The translations under genes were made by a program, and so were the position numbers. Below, one piece after another: positions 52,352 to 60,896 of a stretch of 64,000 nucleotides of DNA. The stretch is from Intestinimonas butyriciproducens (lineage in GTDB: Bacteria > Bacillota > Clostridia > Oscillospirales > Oscillospiraceae): positions 1,240,001-1,304,000 of the forward strand of contig NZ_CP011524.1 of assembly GCF_004154955.1 (NCBI RefSeq). Direction: 5' to 3'. Numbering within the stretch: the stretch's first letter is position 1; every line of letters begins with the position of its first letter. A model generated the notes under the pieces. That model worked only from the letters and a program-made list of their open reading frames with translations, was not told where the DNA came from and made no database searches.

Positions 52352-53365
52352 ATGGAAAATGAGAATCAGAAAAAAGTCATCCTCTCCGGCATTCAGCCCA
52401 GCGGTGAACTGACACTGGGCTCTTACCTGGGGGCCATCAAAAACTGGGTGAAGCTGTCGGATGAATATGAGTGCTATTACATGCTGGCGGACCTCCACTC
52501 CATCACGGTCCGTCAGAATCCGGCGGACCTGCGCCGGCGGACGCTGACACAGATCGCGGCCTATATCGCCTGCGGCCTGGACCCGGAGAAGAACACCATC
52601 TTTATCCAGTCGCACGTCCCCGCCCATGCGGAGCTGGGCTGGGTGCTGGACTGCTACACCATGTTCGGGGAGCTTTCCCGCATGACCCAGTTCAAGGACA
52701 AGTCCGCCAAGAACGCCGACAATATCAATGCGGGACTGTTTACCTATCCCGCCCTTATGGCCGCCGATATCCTGCTCTATCAGGCCGATCTGGTGCCTGT
52801 TGGAGAGGATCAGAAGCAGCATGTGGAGATCTGCCGCGACATTGCCAACCGCTTCAACGGTGTCTACGGCGAGACCTTCCGGATCCCTGAGCCCTTTATC
52901 CCCAAGGTGGGCGCGCGGGTGATGTCCCTTACCAGCCCCGGGAACAAGATGTCCAAGTCCGACAAGGACCCCAACGGCTGCGTCTATGTGCTGGAAAAGC
53001 CGGAGGACATCATGCGCAAGTTCAAAAAGGCGGTCACCGACAGCGATACGGAGCGGTGTGTGCGCTATGACCGGGCGGAGAAGCCAGGCGTGGCCAACCT
53101 GATGGCCATTTACTCGGCCGCCACCGGCAAGACCTATGAGGAGATCGAGCGGGAGTTCGACGGCAAAGGCTACGGCGCGTTCAAGCCCGCCGTGGGAGAG
53201 GCCGTGGTGGAGCTCTTCCGCCCTATCCGGGAGGAGACTGAACGGCTTCTGGCCGACAAGTCCTATTTGGAGTCCGTCTACCGTGCAGGCGCCGAGAAGG
53301 CGGGCTATGTGTCCAACAAGACGCTGCGGAAAGTCTATAAAAAGGTGGGCTTCGTGGCCCGCTGA
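52352..53365 (+). CDS. trpS: tryptophan-tRNA ligase
   Basis: TrpS (337 residues) charges tRNA-Trp. GIQPSGELTLGSYLGA holds the HIGH-equivalent, YQADLVPVGEDQKQH binds tryptophan, and NKMSKSDKDPNG is the KMSKS loop. ATG 52352 has AGGGGTG six bases upstream; the open frame before it runs into the promoter. The wecA/tagO-like gene follows after 45 bases. Confidence 0.96.
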   Translation: MENENQKKVILSGIQPSGELTLGSYLGAIKNWVKLSDEYECYYMLADLHSITVRQNPADLRRRTLTQIAAYIACGLDPEKNTIFIQSHVPAHAELGWVLDCYTMFGELSRMTQFKDKSAKNADNINAGLFTYPALMAADILLYQADLVPVGEDQKQHVEICRDIANRFNGVYGETFRIPEPFIPKVGARVMSLTSPGNKMSKSDKDPNGCVYVLEKPEDIMRKFKKAVTDSDTERCVRYDRAEKPGVANLMAIYSAATGKTYEEIEREFDGKGYGAFKPAVGEAVVELFRPIREETERLLADKSYLESVYRAGAEKAGYVSNKTLRKVYKKVGFVAR

Positions 53366-53410
53366 GGCGGAACGCGGCCTTTGCCGTCCAAAAAGGAGCA
53401 AGGTTTACCA

Positions 53411-54514
53411 ATGAATACTGATTTGCAGGCCATCGGCTGGGTGGCCGCGGCCTTGGTCACCGCTATGGTGGTGGCCCTCATCACCACGCCGGTGGTCCGT
53501 GCCCTGGCGTTCCGCGTGGGGGCGGTGGACGTCCCCAAGGACAGCCGCCGGATGCACGACCATCCAATCCCGCGGATGGGCGGCTTGGCGATTTTCTTCG
53601 GCTTTATCCTCAGCGCCATTATCTATGTGGAGATCACCCCTCAGTTCCAGGGGATGATGCTGGGGGCCGTGATCATCGTGGTCCTGGGTATTTTTGACGA
53701 TATCTATGCCCTCGGGGCGAAATTCAAACTGCTGGTCCAGATTGTGGCCGCCCTGGTGGCGGTCCACTTTGGAAATGTGATCCAGATCATCTCCAATCCC
53801 AACGTACTCTCACCCAATCCCTATTGGGATCTGGGCTGGCTGGCGGTGCCCGCCACCGTTTTATGGATCGTGGCCATCACCAACGCAGTAAACCTGATCG
53901 ACGGGCTGGACGGACTGGCCTGCGGTGTCTCCACCATCAGCTCTATGACCATGCTGGTCATCTCCCTGGCGGTGGCAGATGGGCCGGTAGCCGTCATTAT
54001 GGCCGCACTGGCGGGGGGATGCATCGGCTTTCTCCCCTATAACCTGAATCCCGCAAAAATCTTTATGGGAGATACCGGGTCCACGTTCCTGGGCTTTGTC
54101 CTGGCGGTCATGTCCATCCAGGGCCTCTTTAAGTTCTATACCATCATCTCCTTCGCAGTGCCTTTTCTTATGCTGGGCCTGCCCATTTTCGACACCTGCT
54201 TTGCATTTATCCGCCGGATCGCCCACGGACAGAGCCCCATGCACCCTGACCGGAGCCATGTGCACCACCGGCTCATCGATATGGGCTTTAACCAGAAGCA
54301 GGCCGTGGCCGTACTCTATATCATCAGCGCCATTCTGGGCCTGTGCGCGGTGGTGCTCACCACCAGCGGAGAGCTGAAGGCCATGCTGCTGCTGCTGGCA
54401 CTCTGCGCCGCGGGTGCGGTATCGGGGCGTATTTTCCTCAGCAACAATGAAAAGCGCCGTTCTGAGGACAAAGCGGAGTCCCCGGACACGGCCGACAAGG
54501 GGGAAGAGCGGTGA
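53411..54514 (+). CDS. tagO: undecaprenyl-phosphate GlcNAc-1-phosphate transferase (WecA/TagO-like)
   Basis: A membrane enzyme (367 residues, about 10-11 helices) that puts GlcNAc-1-phosphate on undecaprenyl phosphate to start wall polymers. Motifs: MGGLAIFFGF, VLGIFDDIYALGAKFK, NAVNLIDGLDGLACG and MGDTGSTFLGF, with HPDRSHVHHRLID (HxHHRL), a WecA/TagO mark that MraY lacks. The Ser/Glu-rich tail is cytoplasmic. The next gene (mnaA) overlaps its stop, coupling the two. Confidence 0.92.
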   Translation: MNTDLQAIGWVAAALVTAMVVALITTPVVRALAFRVGAVDVPKDSRRMHDHPIPRMGGLAIFFGFILSAIIYVEITPQFQGMMLGAVIIVVLGIFDDIYALGAKFKLLVQIVAALVAVHFGNVIQIISNPNVLSPNPYWDLGWLAVPATVLWIVAITNAVNLIDGLDGLACGVSTISSMTMLVISLAVADGPVAVIMAALAGGCIGFLPYNLNPAKIFMGDTGSTFLGFVLAVMSIQGLFKFYTIISFAVPFLMLGLPIFDTCFAFIRRIAHGQSPMHPDRSHVHHRLIDMGFNQKQAVAVLYIISAILGLCAVVLTTSGELKAMLLLLALCAAGAVSGRIFLSNNEKRRSEDKAESPDTADKGEER

Positions 54515-55659
54515 AAACAATCCGTGTGATGACCATCTTCGGCACCCGGCCGGAGGCCATCAAAATGGCGCCGCTGGTGAAGGAGCTGGAGGGCAGGGCG
54601 GGCGTTGAGAGCCTGTGCTGTGTGACCGCCCAGCACAGGGAGATGCTGGACTCCGTGCTGCATATTTTCCAACTCACGCCGCAGTACGATCTCAATATCA
54701 TGGAACCCCGGCAAACACTCTCCACCATTACCAGTAAGTGCCTGCTGGGCGTGGAGCAGGTCCTTCAGGAGGCAAAGCCCGACCTGGTTCTGGTCCACGG
54801 GGATACGTCCACCACATTTTCGGGCGCGCTGGCGGCCTTTTACCAGCGGGTCATGGTAGGGCATGTGGAGGCGGGACTGAGGACTTATGACAAGTATTCT
54901 CCCTTTCCAGAGGAGATGAATCGGACACTGGTGGGAGATATCGCAGACCTGCACTTCTGTCCCACCAGGGCCAACCGGGAGAATCTGGCGCGGGAGGGCA
55001 TTGCAGATGGCGTGTTCATTACGGGGAACACAGTCATCGATGCAATGACAACCACTGTTGTAAAGGATTATCACTTTTCAACAAGACTGCTCAATGAATT
55101 GGACTATGACCGAAAAAAAGTGATCCTGGTGACGTGCCACAGACGGGAAAATTACGGGGCGCCCATGGAGCACATCATGACGGCGTTGCGCCGTCTGGCG
55201 GAGAGCCACGGGGAGGTGGAGTTGGTCTATCCGGTCCATCTCTCCCCGGTGGTGCGGGAGGCGGCGGAAAAATATCTGGCCGGCCATCCGCGCATCCATC
55301 TCATCGATCCTCTGGATGTGGAGGAGATGCACAATCTGATGGCGCGGTGTTACCTGGTTATGACCGACTCCGGCGGACTGCAGGAGGAGGCGCCAGCCAT
55401 GGGAAAGCCGGTGCTTGTCCTGCGGCGGGAGACCGAGCGGCCCGAGGCCATTGCGGCCGGTACCGTTCAGTTGGCCGGGACGGAGGAGGAGACCGTTTTT
55501 CGCTTGGGGGCGCGGCTCCTGGAGGAACCGCAGGCTTACGAGCGTATGGCCCATGCGGTGAATCCCTACGGCGACGGGCATGCGTGCAGGCGCATCGCGG
55601 ACGCCATCGAGTGGAAATTCGGGCTGCGCGGAGAGCCGCCGGAGATGTTCGGGACGTGA
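54511..55659 (+). CDS. mnaA: UDP-N-acetylglucosamine 2-epimerase (non-hydrolysing)
   Basis: MnaA/WecB (382 residues) interconverts UDP-GlcNAc and UDP-ManNAc. IFGTRPEAIKMAPLV, VHGDTSTTF, GHVEAGLRTYD and TDSGGLQEEAPAMGKPV are typical. The GTG start overlaps the tagO-like stop. With the upstream enzyme it would supply ManNAc-GlcNAc linkage units for teichoic acid-type polymers. Confidence 0.95.
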   Translation: MKTIRVMTIFGTRPEAIKMAPLVKELEGRAGVESLCCVTAQHREMLDSVLHIFQLTPQYDLNIMEPRQTLSTITSKCLLGVEQVLQEAKPDLVLVHGDTSTTFSGALAAFYQRVMVGHVEAGLRTYDKYSPFPEEMNRTLVGDIADLHFCPTRANRENLAREGIADGVFITGNTVIDAMTTTVVKDYHFSTRLLNELDYDRKKVILVTCHRRENYGAPMEHIMTALRRLAESHGEVELVYPVHLSPVVREAAEKYLAGHPRIHLIDPLDVEEMHNLMARCYLVMTDSGGLQEEAPAMGKPVLVLRRETERPEAIAAGTVQLAGTEEETVFRLGARLLEEPQAYERMAHAVNPYGDGHACRRIADAIEWKFGLRGEPPEMFGT

Positions 55660-55760
55660 ATGCCGCAGCGGTCGGTCGTAAGCGGCGGGACCAGTGGAAT
55701 CCATGGGCTCACAGCGGGGGAGAAATAGCCCCCAGCCGGTGGAAAGGGAGGTGAATGGGC

Positions 55761-56552
55761 ATGGAACAGAAGAACAAGGTGTTCCTTGCACTGCTCATCG
55801 CCCTGGTGATGGTGGTTGCCATCCTTTCCAGCTTTGGGCTCAACTTTTTTTCGGGGGACCAGCCGGAGATTGTCCTGCCCTCGCCTGTAATCACCGATTC
55901 TGGAGAACAGAGCGCGGACGACCCCACGGCAGGAGGCGGCTTTCTCCCGGTGGATGTGACGCCTGAAACGGTCCAGAGCGTCATTGCCACGCTGGAGCGC
56001 CCGGAAAATTACTATCGGGCCATTACCATTGAGGTGGCCACGGGCGGCGATACGACCGGCAGCTTTTATGCCCAGGTATGGGTGGACGGAGCGTGGACCC
56101 GGGTTGAGATGGCACAGCCGCTGCGCGCCATGGGGCTGCAGTACACCATTATATACCTGGACAAGGATACGGGGAAGGGCATGCTCTACCGGTGGTATGG
56201 GGGAAATAATAGTGTGAAGAGCTGGGCGGTGGATGAGCGGGGAGCCGACCTTGCCCAGCACATCCCCACCTATGAAGAGGTGCTGGAACTGGAGCCGGAG
56301 CGCATCGTGGAGGCCGGATTCGGAGAGCGGGATGGGATGTCCTGCATCTATGTGGAAACCGACATAGATGAACTGGGCTATCTGGAACGCTACTGGATCT
56401 CCACAGACAATGGGCTGCTGGTGGGCGCGGAGACGGAGAAGGAGGGACAGATCGTCCTGAGTATGACCTCCACAGAAGCGGACGTCCTGCAACAGGAGGG
56501 AAACTTTACGCTGCCCGACGGAACGGTCCTCTATGAACCGGACTCAGGCTGA
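55761..56552 (+). CDS. membrane-anchored extracytoplasmic protein of unknown function
   Basis: A 263-residue protein. One N-terminal helix (about 6-27, VFLALLIALVMVVAILSSFGL) is followed by a disordered acidic segment and a domain of alternating strands (YRAITIEVATGG, FYAQVWVDGAW). ATG 55761 is nine bases after GGGAGG; ATG 55755 is too close. No cysteine lipobox is seen. Its 3' end overlaps the convergent gene at 56531 by 22 bases. No family is recognised. Confidence 0.65.
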   Translation: MEQKNKVFLALLIALVMVVAILSSFGLNFFSGDQPEIVLPSPVITDSGEQSADDPTAGGGFLPVDVTPETVQSVIATLERPENYYRAITIEVATGGDTTGSFYAQVWVDGAWTRVEMAQPLRAMGLQYTIIYLDKDTGKGMLYRWYGGNNSVKSWAVDERGADLAQHIPTYEEVLELEPERIVEAGFGERDGMSCIYVETDIDELGYLERYWISTDNGLLVGAETEKEGQIVLSMTSTEADVLQQEGNFTLPDGTVLYEPDSG

Positions 56553-56971
56553 TCCTTCTTGTCCTTGCCCCCCAGGCCAAGGAGAAGCAGGAGCCCCAGG
56601 GTTATGACCATCTCCAGATCGTCGCCGTCGATAAAGAGGAAAAGGATGATGAGGAGCAGGAGGATGTCTCCTGTATCCAGATCGTCCAGCTTGAAACTCT
56701 TCATGAGTCCCGAGAGCCAGGAGGGCTTTTTATCGCCGACCGCCGCCCCCCATGTGGGCGGCGGCTGCTGTCTCTGCTGATGCTCCTGATGGGGATTCCT
56801 CCCATCATGGCGGGGCGCCTCCTCCGCGCGGGGCGGCGGCGTTTCCGCCTGACGGCGGGGCTCCGGGGACGGTACGGGACTGCTTTCCGGACCGGGATGG
56901 CGGAACGGAGGCGCGTCCTCCTCCTGAACACGGGTATAGGCTGTGCCGTTTGGGATATATCGGTTATACAT
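56531..56971 (-). CDS. small protein with Pro-rich start and hydrophobic end
   Basis: A 146-residue protein. Residues 1 to about 80 are Pro/Arg/Glu/Gln-rich and probably disordered. Residues about 95-135 are very hydrophobic (DILLLLIILFLFIDGDD and VITLGLLLLLGLGG), like small spore-coat or membrane proteins. The tail is charged. Its ATG overlaps the upstream gene's stop, so it is the last of three co-transcribed genes. Function is unknown. Confidence 0.6.
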   Translation of the reverse strand: MYNRYIPNGTAYTRVQEEDAPPFRHPGPESSPVPSPEPRRQAETPPPRAEEAPRHDGRNPHQEHQQRQQPPPTWGAAVGDKKPSWLSGLMKSFKLDDLDTGDILLLLIILFLFIDGDDLEMVITLGLLLLLGLGGKDKKDQPESGS

Positions 56972-57476
56972 GCTCTTGTCCGCCTCCTTCCTTGAAGAGC
57001 TGGAAGGCCACCCGGATCACACGGGACAGTTTTGCAACCTGAATGGCGCGGTCTACTTTGGCGAAGCGCTCCTCTTTGACAAAGGGGCGCAGGGCGGTAA
57101 GAAGAGCGGTTTTCCTGTCGTCGGTGCTGCCCAGCTCAGAGAGCAGCCGCATCCCGGCCTGCAGGACCCGGGGGTCCAGATCCCCCAGAGCGGCCAGGGG
57201 ATTGGAGGTGGGCCCCCCCCCCTGATGCCCGCCCCCGCCCGTGAGACCGCCCAGCATATTCATGATACCGGAGAGGTCCGGAAGCTGTGTGGAGGGCGCG
57301 GCAGAGGCGGGGGACGCAGGGGCGGGCATAGACTCCACGGGCGGCTGTATTGGGGGCTGAGAGCCTCCCTCATCGCCGCTGTCCCCGGTGAGGGAGCGGG
57401 CGAGGGACATGATCTGACCCATGGCCTCAGGATTCCCGAGGACGGCATTCAGTTTATCCGCGAATTCGTCGGCCAT
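56964..57476 (-). CDS. protein of unknown function with Gly/Pro-rich middle
   Basis: A 170-residue soluble protein. An N-terminal helix (DEFADKLNAVLGNPEAMGQIMSLARSL) is followed by a Gly/Ser/Pro/Met-rich middle and a helical C-terminus (VLQAGMRLLSELGSTDDRKTALLTALRPFV). ATG 57476 is seven bases after GGAGGG; the ATG at 57482 is too close. Its N-terminal MGQIMSLARSL pattern is like that of the next upstream gene. Function is unknown. Confidence 0.6.
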   Translation of the reverse strand: MADEFADKLNAVLGNPEAMGQIMSLARSLTGDSGDEGGSQPPIQPPVESMPAPASPASAAPSTQLPDLSGIMNMLGGLTGGGGHQGGGPTSNPLAALGDLDPRVLQAGMRLLSELGSTDDRKTALLTALRPFVKEERFAKVDRAIQVAKLSRVIRVAFQLFKEGGGQEHV

Positions 57477-57520
57477 GGACATTCCCTCCTGTCAATGCAA
57501 CGCTTTGCCGGCCAGCGGCC

Positions 57521-57790
57521 TTATTTTGGAACGGATTTGTTGATGCGTTCCACTACCTTGGCCCCGTTGGGGTCCTGCATCAGACGGTTCAAAAGTCCCT
57601 GGAGCTGGGAGGCGTCGCCCTTCATGGCAGCCTCGGCCGCCGCTTTCAGACCGCCTCCCTGGTTGAGCATTGTCATAAGGGCCTGTGTGTCGGGAGATTT
57701 GACCAAACTCTCCACAGCCGCCTTATCCTTGAGCAGTTTGGCGGCCTGAGGGCTGTTGAGGACATTTCCGGGCTGTTGCTGTTTTGCCAT
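57521..57790 (-). CDS. small helical protein of unknown function
   Basis: An 89-residue protein from ATG 57790, seven bases after GGAGGG. It is helical and Gln/Ala/Leu-rich (QAAKLLKDKAAVESLVKSPDTQ, LKAAAEAAMKGDASQLQGLL), with no membrane segment. It is the first of the three minus-strand genes. No family is recognised; the composition suggests a structural or scaffold role. Confidence 0.6.
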   Translation of the reverse strand: MAKQQQPGNVLNSPQAAKLLKDKAAVESLVKSPDTQALMTMLNQGGGLKAAAEAAMKGDASQLQGLLNRLMQDPNGAKVVERINKSVPK

Positions 57791-57862
57791 AGGATATCCC
57801 TCCATTGATTCTATGAATGGGCTCAAAGTATTATATGTGACTTTCAGAACAAGGTGACTGAT

Positions 57863-58336
57863 ATGAAAATCGTCGTTTTTTCTGATTCCCACGGGGCGGT
57901 CTCCAATATGGAGGACGTCATGCGGCGAGAGCACCCGGAACTGGTCCTCCACCTGGGCGACCTCTGCCGGGACATCGAGGAGATCCAGCGCCGCTTCCCC
58001 CAGCAGACCATCCAGAACGTATGCGGCAACTGTGACGGCTTTACCGAGACACCGGATCAGCGCATTTTACGCGTAGAGGGGAAACGGATCCTCATGATGC
58101 ACGGCCATCGCTACAATGTCAAGCTGACCTATGCCTCCGCAGCCTATGCCGCCCGGGAGGCGGAGGCGGATATCCTCCTTTTTGGGCACACGCATATCCC
58201 CTACTGCGAACAGGTGGACGGCCTGTGGATGCTGAATCCGGGGAGCTGTGGGGGCCGCGGTGCCACGTATGGCGTAATTTCTCTGGAAAATGGAGAGGTA
58301 ATGTGCTATACTGTCGGAATAGCACCTGAACGATAA
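57863..58336 (+). CDS. YfcE/MJ0936-type metallophosphodiesterase
   Basis: A 157-residue calcineurin-like phosphoesterase. Metal ligands are in VVFSDSHG, HLGDL, CGNCDG, MMHGH and FGHTHIP, the full two-metal set. NPGSCGGRG follows the last ligand as in YfcE/YsnB. ATG 57863 follows AAGGTGA. The substrate is not known; relatives hydrolyse phosphodiesters. coaX follows after 39 bases. Confidence 0.9.
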   Translation: MKIVVFSDSHGAVSNMEDVMRREHPELVLHLGDLCRDIEEIQRRFPQQTIQNVCGNCDGFTETPDQRILRVEGKRILMMHGHRYNVKLTYASAAYAAREAEADILLFGHTHIPYCEQVDGLWMLNPGSCGGRGATYGVISLENGEVMCYTVGIAPER

Positions 58337-58375
58337 CGGCTGGAGCGACTGCTCCGACAAGAGGTGGGATTTGAA

Positions 58376-59161
58376 ATGCTGCTTGCGATTGATGTGGGGA
58401 ACACAAATATGGTGTTCGGCATGTTTGAGGGGGAGACCTTCACCGGGAGCTTCCGTCTCATGACCGACACCAACCGGACTTCCGATGAGATCGGGTTGTC
58501 CGCCTGGGAGTATTTTCAGCGATTCGGGCTCAAAACCGAGGATGTGGAGAATGTCATCATTGCCTCGGTGGTGCCCCAGGTAATGCATACGCTCACCAAT
58601 GCCATGGTGAAGTATTTTGGAAAAACGCCCATCATCGTGGATGAGGATGTGGACCCCGGCCTTCCCTATGGCGTGAGCGGGGATGAGCGTTTGGGCGCCG
58701 ACCGTTCCGTGGCCTGTATTGCAGCGCTGGAGAAATACGGTGCGCCGCTGGTGGTGCTGGACTTTGGGACAGCCACCACCGTGGATGCGGTCAACCGTGA
58801 GGGCGCCTATATGGGCGGATGCATCACCGCGGGGATTCGCATCTCCGCCGACGCGCTTTTTATGCGGGCGGCTATGCTCCCCAAGGTGGAGTTGGTAAAG
58901 CCGGAGACTGTGCTGGGCTGTACTGCGGTGGGGCAGATCCAGGCCGGGACGGTGCTGGGTTACATCGGAGCCATGGAGTATCTGATCCGGATGGCCAAAG
59001 AGGAACTGCGCGCGCCCGACGCCCACGTGGTCGCCACCGGAGGCTTGGCACGCCTGATCGCGGACAATACGGGCCTGATCGACACAGTGGACGGCCGCCT
59101 GATTCTGGACGGCCTGCGAATCATTTACCAGCGGTACAAGGAGGATCATCTTAAAAGATAG
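58376..59161 (+). CDS. coaX: type III pantothenate kinase
   Basis: CoaX (261 residues) performs the first step of coenzyme A synthesis and is not inhibited by CoA. MLLAIDVGNTNMVFGMF is the ATP-phosphate motif, and GADRSVACIAA and DFGTATTVDAVN the substrate motifs. ATG 58376 is six bases after AGGTGGGA. The MATE gene follows after 23 bases. Confidence 0.96.
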   Translation: MLLAIDVGNTNMVFGMFEGETFTGSFRLMTDTNRTSDEIGLSAWEYFQRFGLKTEDVENVIIASVVPQVMHTLTNAMVKYFGKTPIIVDEDVDPGLPYGVSGDERLGADRSVACIAALEKYGAPLVVLDFGTATTVDAVNREGAYMGGCITAGIRISADALFMRAAMLPKVELVKPETVLGCTAVGQIQAGTVLGYIGAMEYLIRMAKEELRAPDAHVVATGGLARLIADNTGLIDTVDGRLILDGLRIIYQRYKEDHLKR

Positions 59162-59184
59162 GGAAAGAGAGGAGGCAGGAGCGT

Positions 59185-60558
59185 TTGCCGAAACAGCATC
59201 AAGCGGTCGATATGACGCAGGGGGATCCGCTGGGACTTCTGGTGCGGTTTTCCTTGCCGCTGCTGGCGGGCAATGCTTTCCAGCAGCTTTACAACATGGT
59301 GGATTCCTGGGTGGTGGGCAACTTCGTAGGTACCACCGCACTGGCCGCTGTGGGCATCGGATTCCCGGTCATTTACCTGCTCTCCTCTCTCTTTATGGGG
59401 CTCTCCATCGGCGGAAGCGTGGTAATCGCGCAGTTTATGGGTGCGGGGGACCGGGAGGCCGTCCGGCGGTCTGTGAACACGGTGTATGGGGCGGTGATGG
59501 TGAGCGTCGTCCCGCTGACGCTCTTTGGGGTGCTCATCTCCGGGCCGATCCTCCACCTGATCCGGGTGCCCGCGGATGTATACGATCAGGCCCATGTCTA
59601 TCTCCAAGTGATTTTTGCCGGTATCATCGGAAGCCTGGGCTACAACATCAATGCGGGTATCCTCCAGGGCCTGGGGGACAGTAAGACGCCCCTGCTCTTT
59701 CTGGCCACGGCCTGCGTGGTGAACATCGTTCTGGACTTGGTGTTTGTCCTTGTGTTTGACTGGGGCGTTTTCGGCGTGGCTTTTGCCACCATCGTCGCCC
59801 AACTCTGCTCTTGGATCTTCGGCGTGTGCTACGTCAACCGGAAATATGATTTTATCGCCATCAGGCCGCTGCATATTTCGGTGGACAACGTACTTTTGAA
59901 ACGAGTACTGAAGCTGGGTGTCCCCTCTGGTATCCAGCAGTGCCAGTTTTCTGTGGCGATCCTGGTGCTCCAAGCCCTGATCAACGGTTTTGGCGCGGAG
60001 TTCGCAGCGGGTTTTTCGGCGGCCAACAAGGTGGATACCTTTGCCTTTATGCCTGTGGACAGCTTCTGTCTGGCTGTTACGACCTATGTGGGACAGAACG
60101 TGGGCGCCGATCGGCTGGACCGTGTGCGGGAGGGAGTGCGCAAGGCGATTCTTCTGTGCGTGGGAGTATGCCTTGTCATGTCGGCATTGGTCGTGCTCAA
60201 TGCGGATCGTCTGATCATGCTTTTCAACACGGACCCACTGGTGGTCGCCTCCGGGCGCGCCTACCTGCTGCGGGTGGTGAGCCCCATGTTTCTAATGGCC
60301 ATTATGTATCCCATCAACAATGCGCTTCGGGGTGCGGGAGCGGCCATCGTCCCCATGCTCTCCTCCGTCGTGGCGCTATGGGCGGCCAGGGTGCCGGCGG
60401 CATATCTGCTGGCCCATTTTTTCGGCCCGGAGGAGCTCTATTGGTCCTACTCCATTGGGTGGGTCCTTGGCGTGATCATCAGCGGTACGGTCTACCTGCG
60501 GGGCAGGTGGAAGGAGCGGTGTGCGGTGCACGTCCGGGATATGGAGGCCATCCTGTAA
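59185..60558 (+). CDS. MATE family efflux transporter
   Basis: A 457-residue, 12-helix exporter using an ion gradient. NAFQQLYNMVDSWVVGNFVG and the paired second half (PSGIQQCQFSVAILV, ANKVDTFAFMP) are MATE features. The start is TTG 59185 after GGAGG; ATG 59212 is an alternative. Substrates may be drugs or cationic metabolites. It ends at a strong terminator. Confidence 0.92.
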   Translation: MPKQHQAVDMTQGDPLGLLVRFSLPLLAGNAFQQLYNMVDSWVVGNFVGTTALAAVGIGFPVIYLLSSLFMGLSIGGSVVIAQFMGAGDREAVRRSVNTVYGAVMVSVVPLTLFGVLISGPILHLIRVPADVYDQAHVYLQVIFAGIIGSLGYNINAGILQGLGDSKTPLLFLATACVVNIVLDLVFVLVFDWGVFGVAFATIVAQLCSWIFGVCYVNRKYDFIAIRPLHISVDNVLLKRVLKLGVPSGIQQCQFSVAILVLQALINGFGAEFAAGFSAANKVDTFAFMPVDSFCLAVTTYVGQNVGADRLDRVREGVRKAILLCVGVCLVMSALVVLNADRLIMLFNTDPLVVASGRAYLLRVVSPMFLMAIMYPINNALRGAGAAIVPMLSSVVALWAARVPAAYLLAHFFGPEELYWSYSIGWVLGVIISGTVYLRGRWKERCAVHVRDMEAIL

Positions 60559-60591
60559 AAAGCGGCGCGTAAAAGCCTATAGAACACCGGG

Positions 60592-60626
60592 GCGTCCCGT
60601 CTCTTGGAAAGAGACGGGACGCTTTT
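60592..60626 (+). terminator. MATE gene terminator
   Basis: GCGTCCCGTCTCTT (60592-60605) and AAGAGACGGGACGC (60609-60622) form a 14-base perfect stem with loop GGA, followed by TTTT. Confidence 0.9.
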
Positions 60627-60801
60627 CCATGCCGACGCATAGATAGAGACGGGATTATGAAACCGTCAAAGCCCTATATTGCAAAAAGGGAAAGAAAATT
60701 TTTGGTGCGGTCCAGATGGGATTTTGCGGTGCGGCAAAGAAACCCCTTGCAAGGACCGAAAATTTTACACGCGGAAGCAACGGAAGTTTGCGGTGCTCCC
60801 C

Positions 60802-60830
60802 TTGACAAAGCGTGCATCTTACGGTAAAGT
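60802..60830 (+). promoter_or_regulatory. promoter of the DUF4914 gene
   Basis: Consensus TTGACA (60802-60807) and TAAAGT (60825-60830) are 17 bases apart. The stretch 60627-60801 holds no gene; it is A/T-rich with TGCGG repeats. The coding start is 66 bases downstream of the -10. Confidence 0.72.
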
Positions 60831-60896
60831 TAGTTTCAAATGATACTTTGCTTCGATGGTAAACGAAGAGCGAAATGAAAGTGAGGCGCCATTCAA

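Noticed and set aside
60627-60801. Possible riboswitch before the DUF4914 gene
   Set aside because: The stretch lies upstream of the clear promoter at 60802 and shows no known aptamer core.
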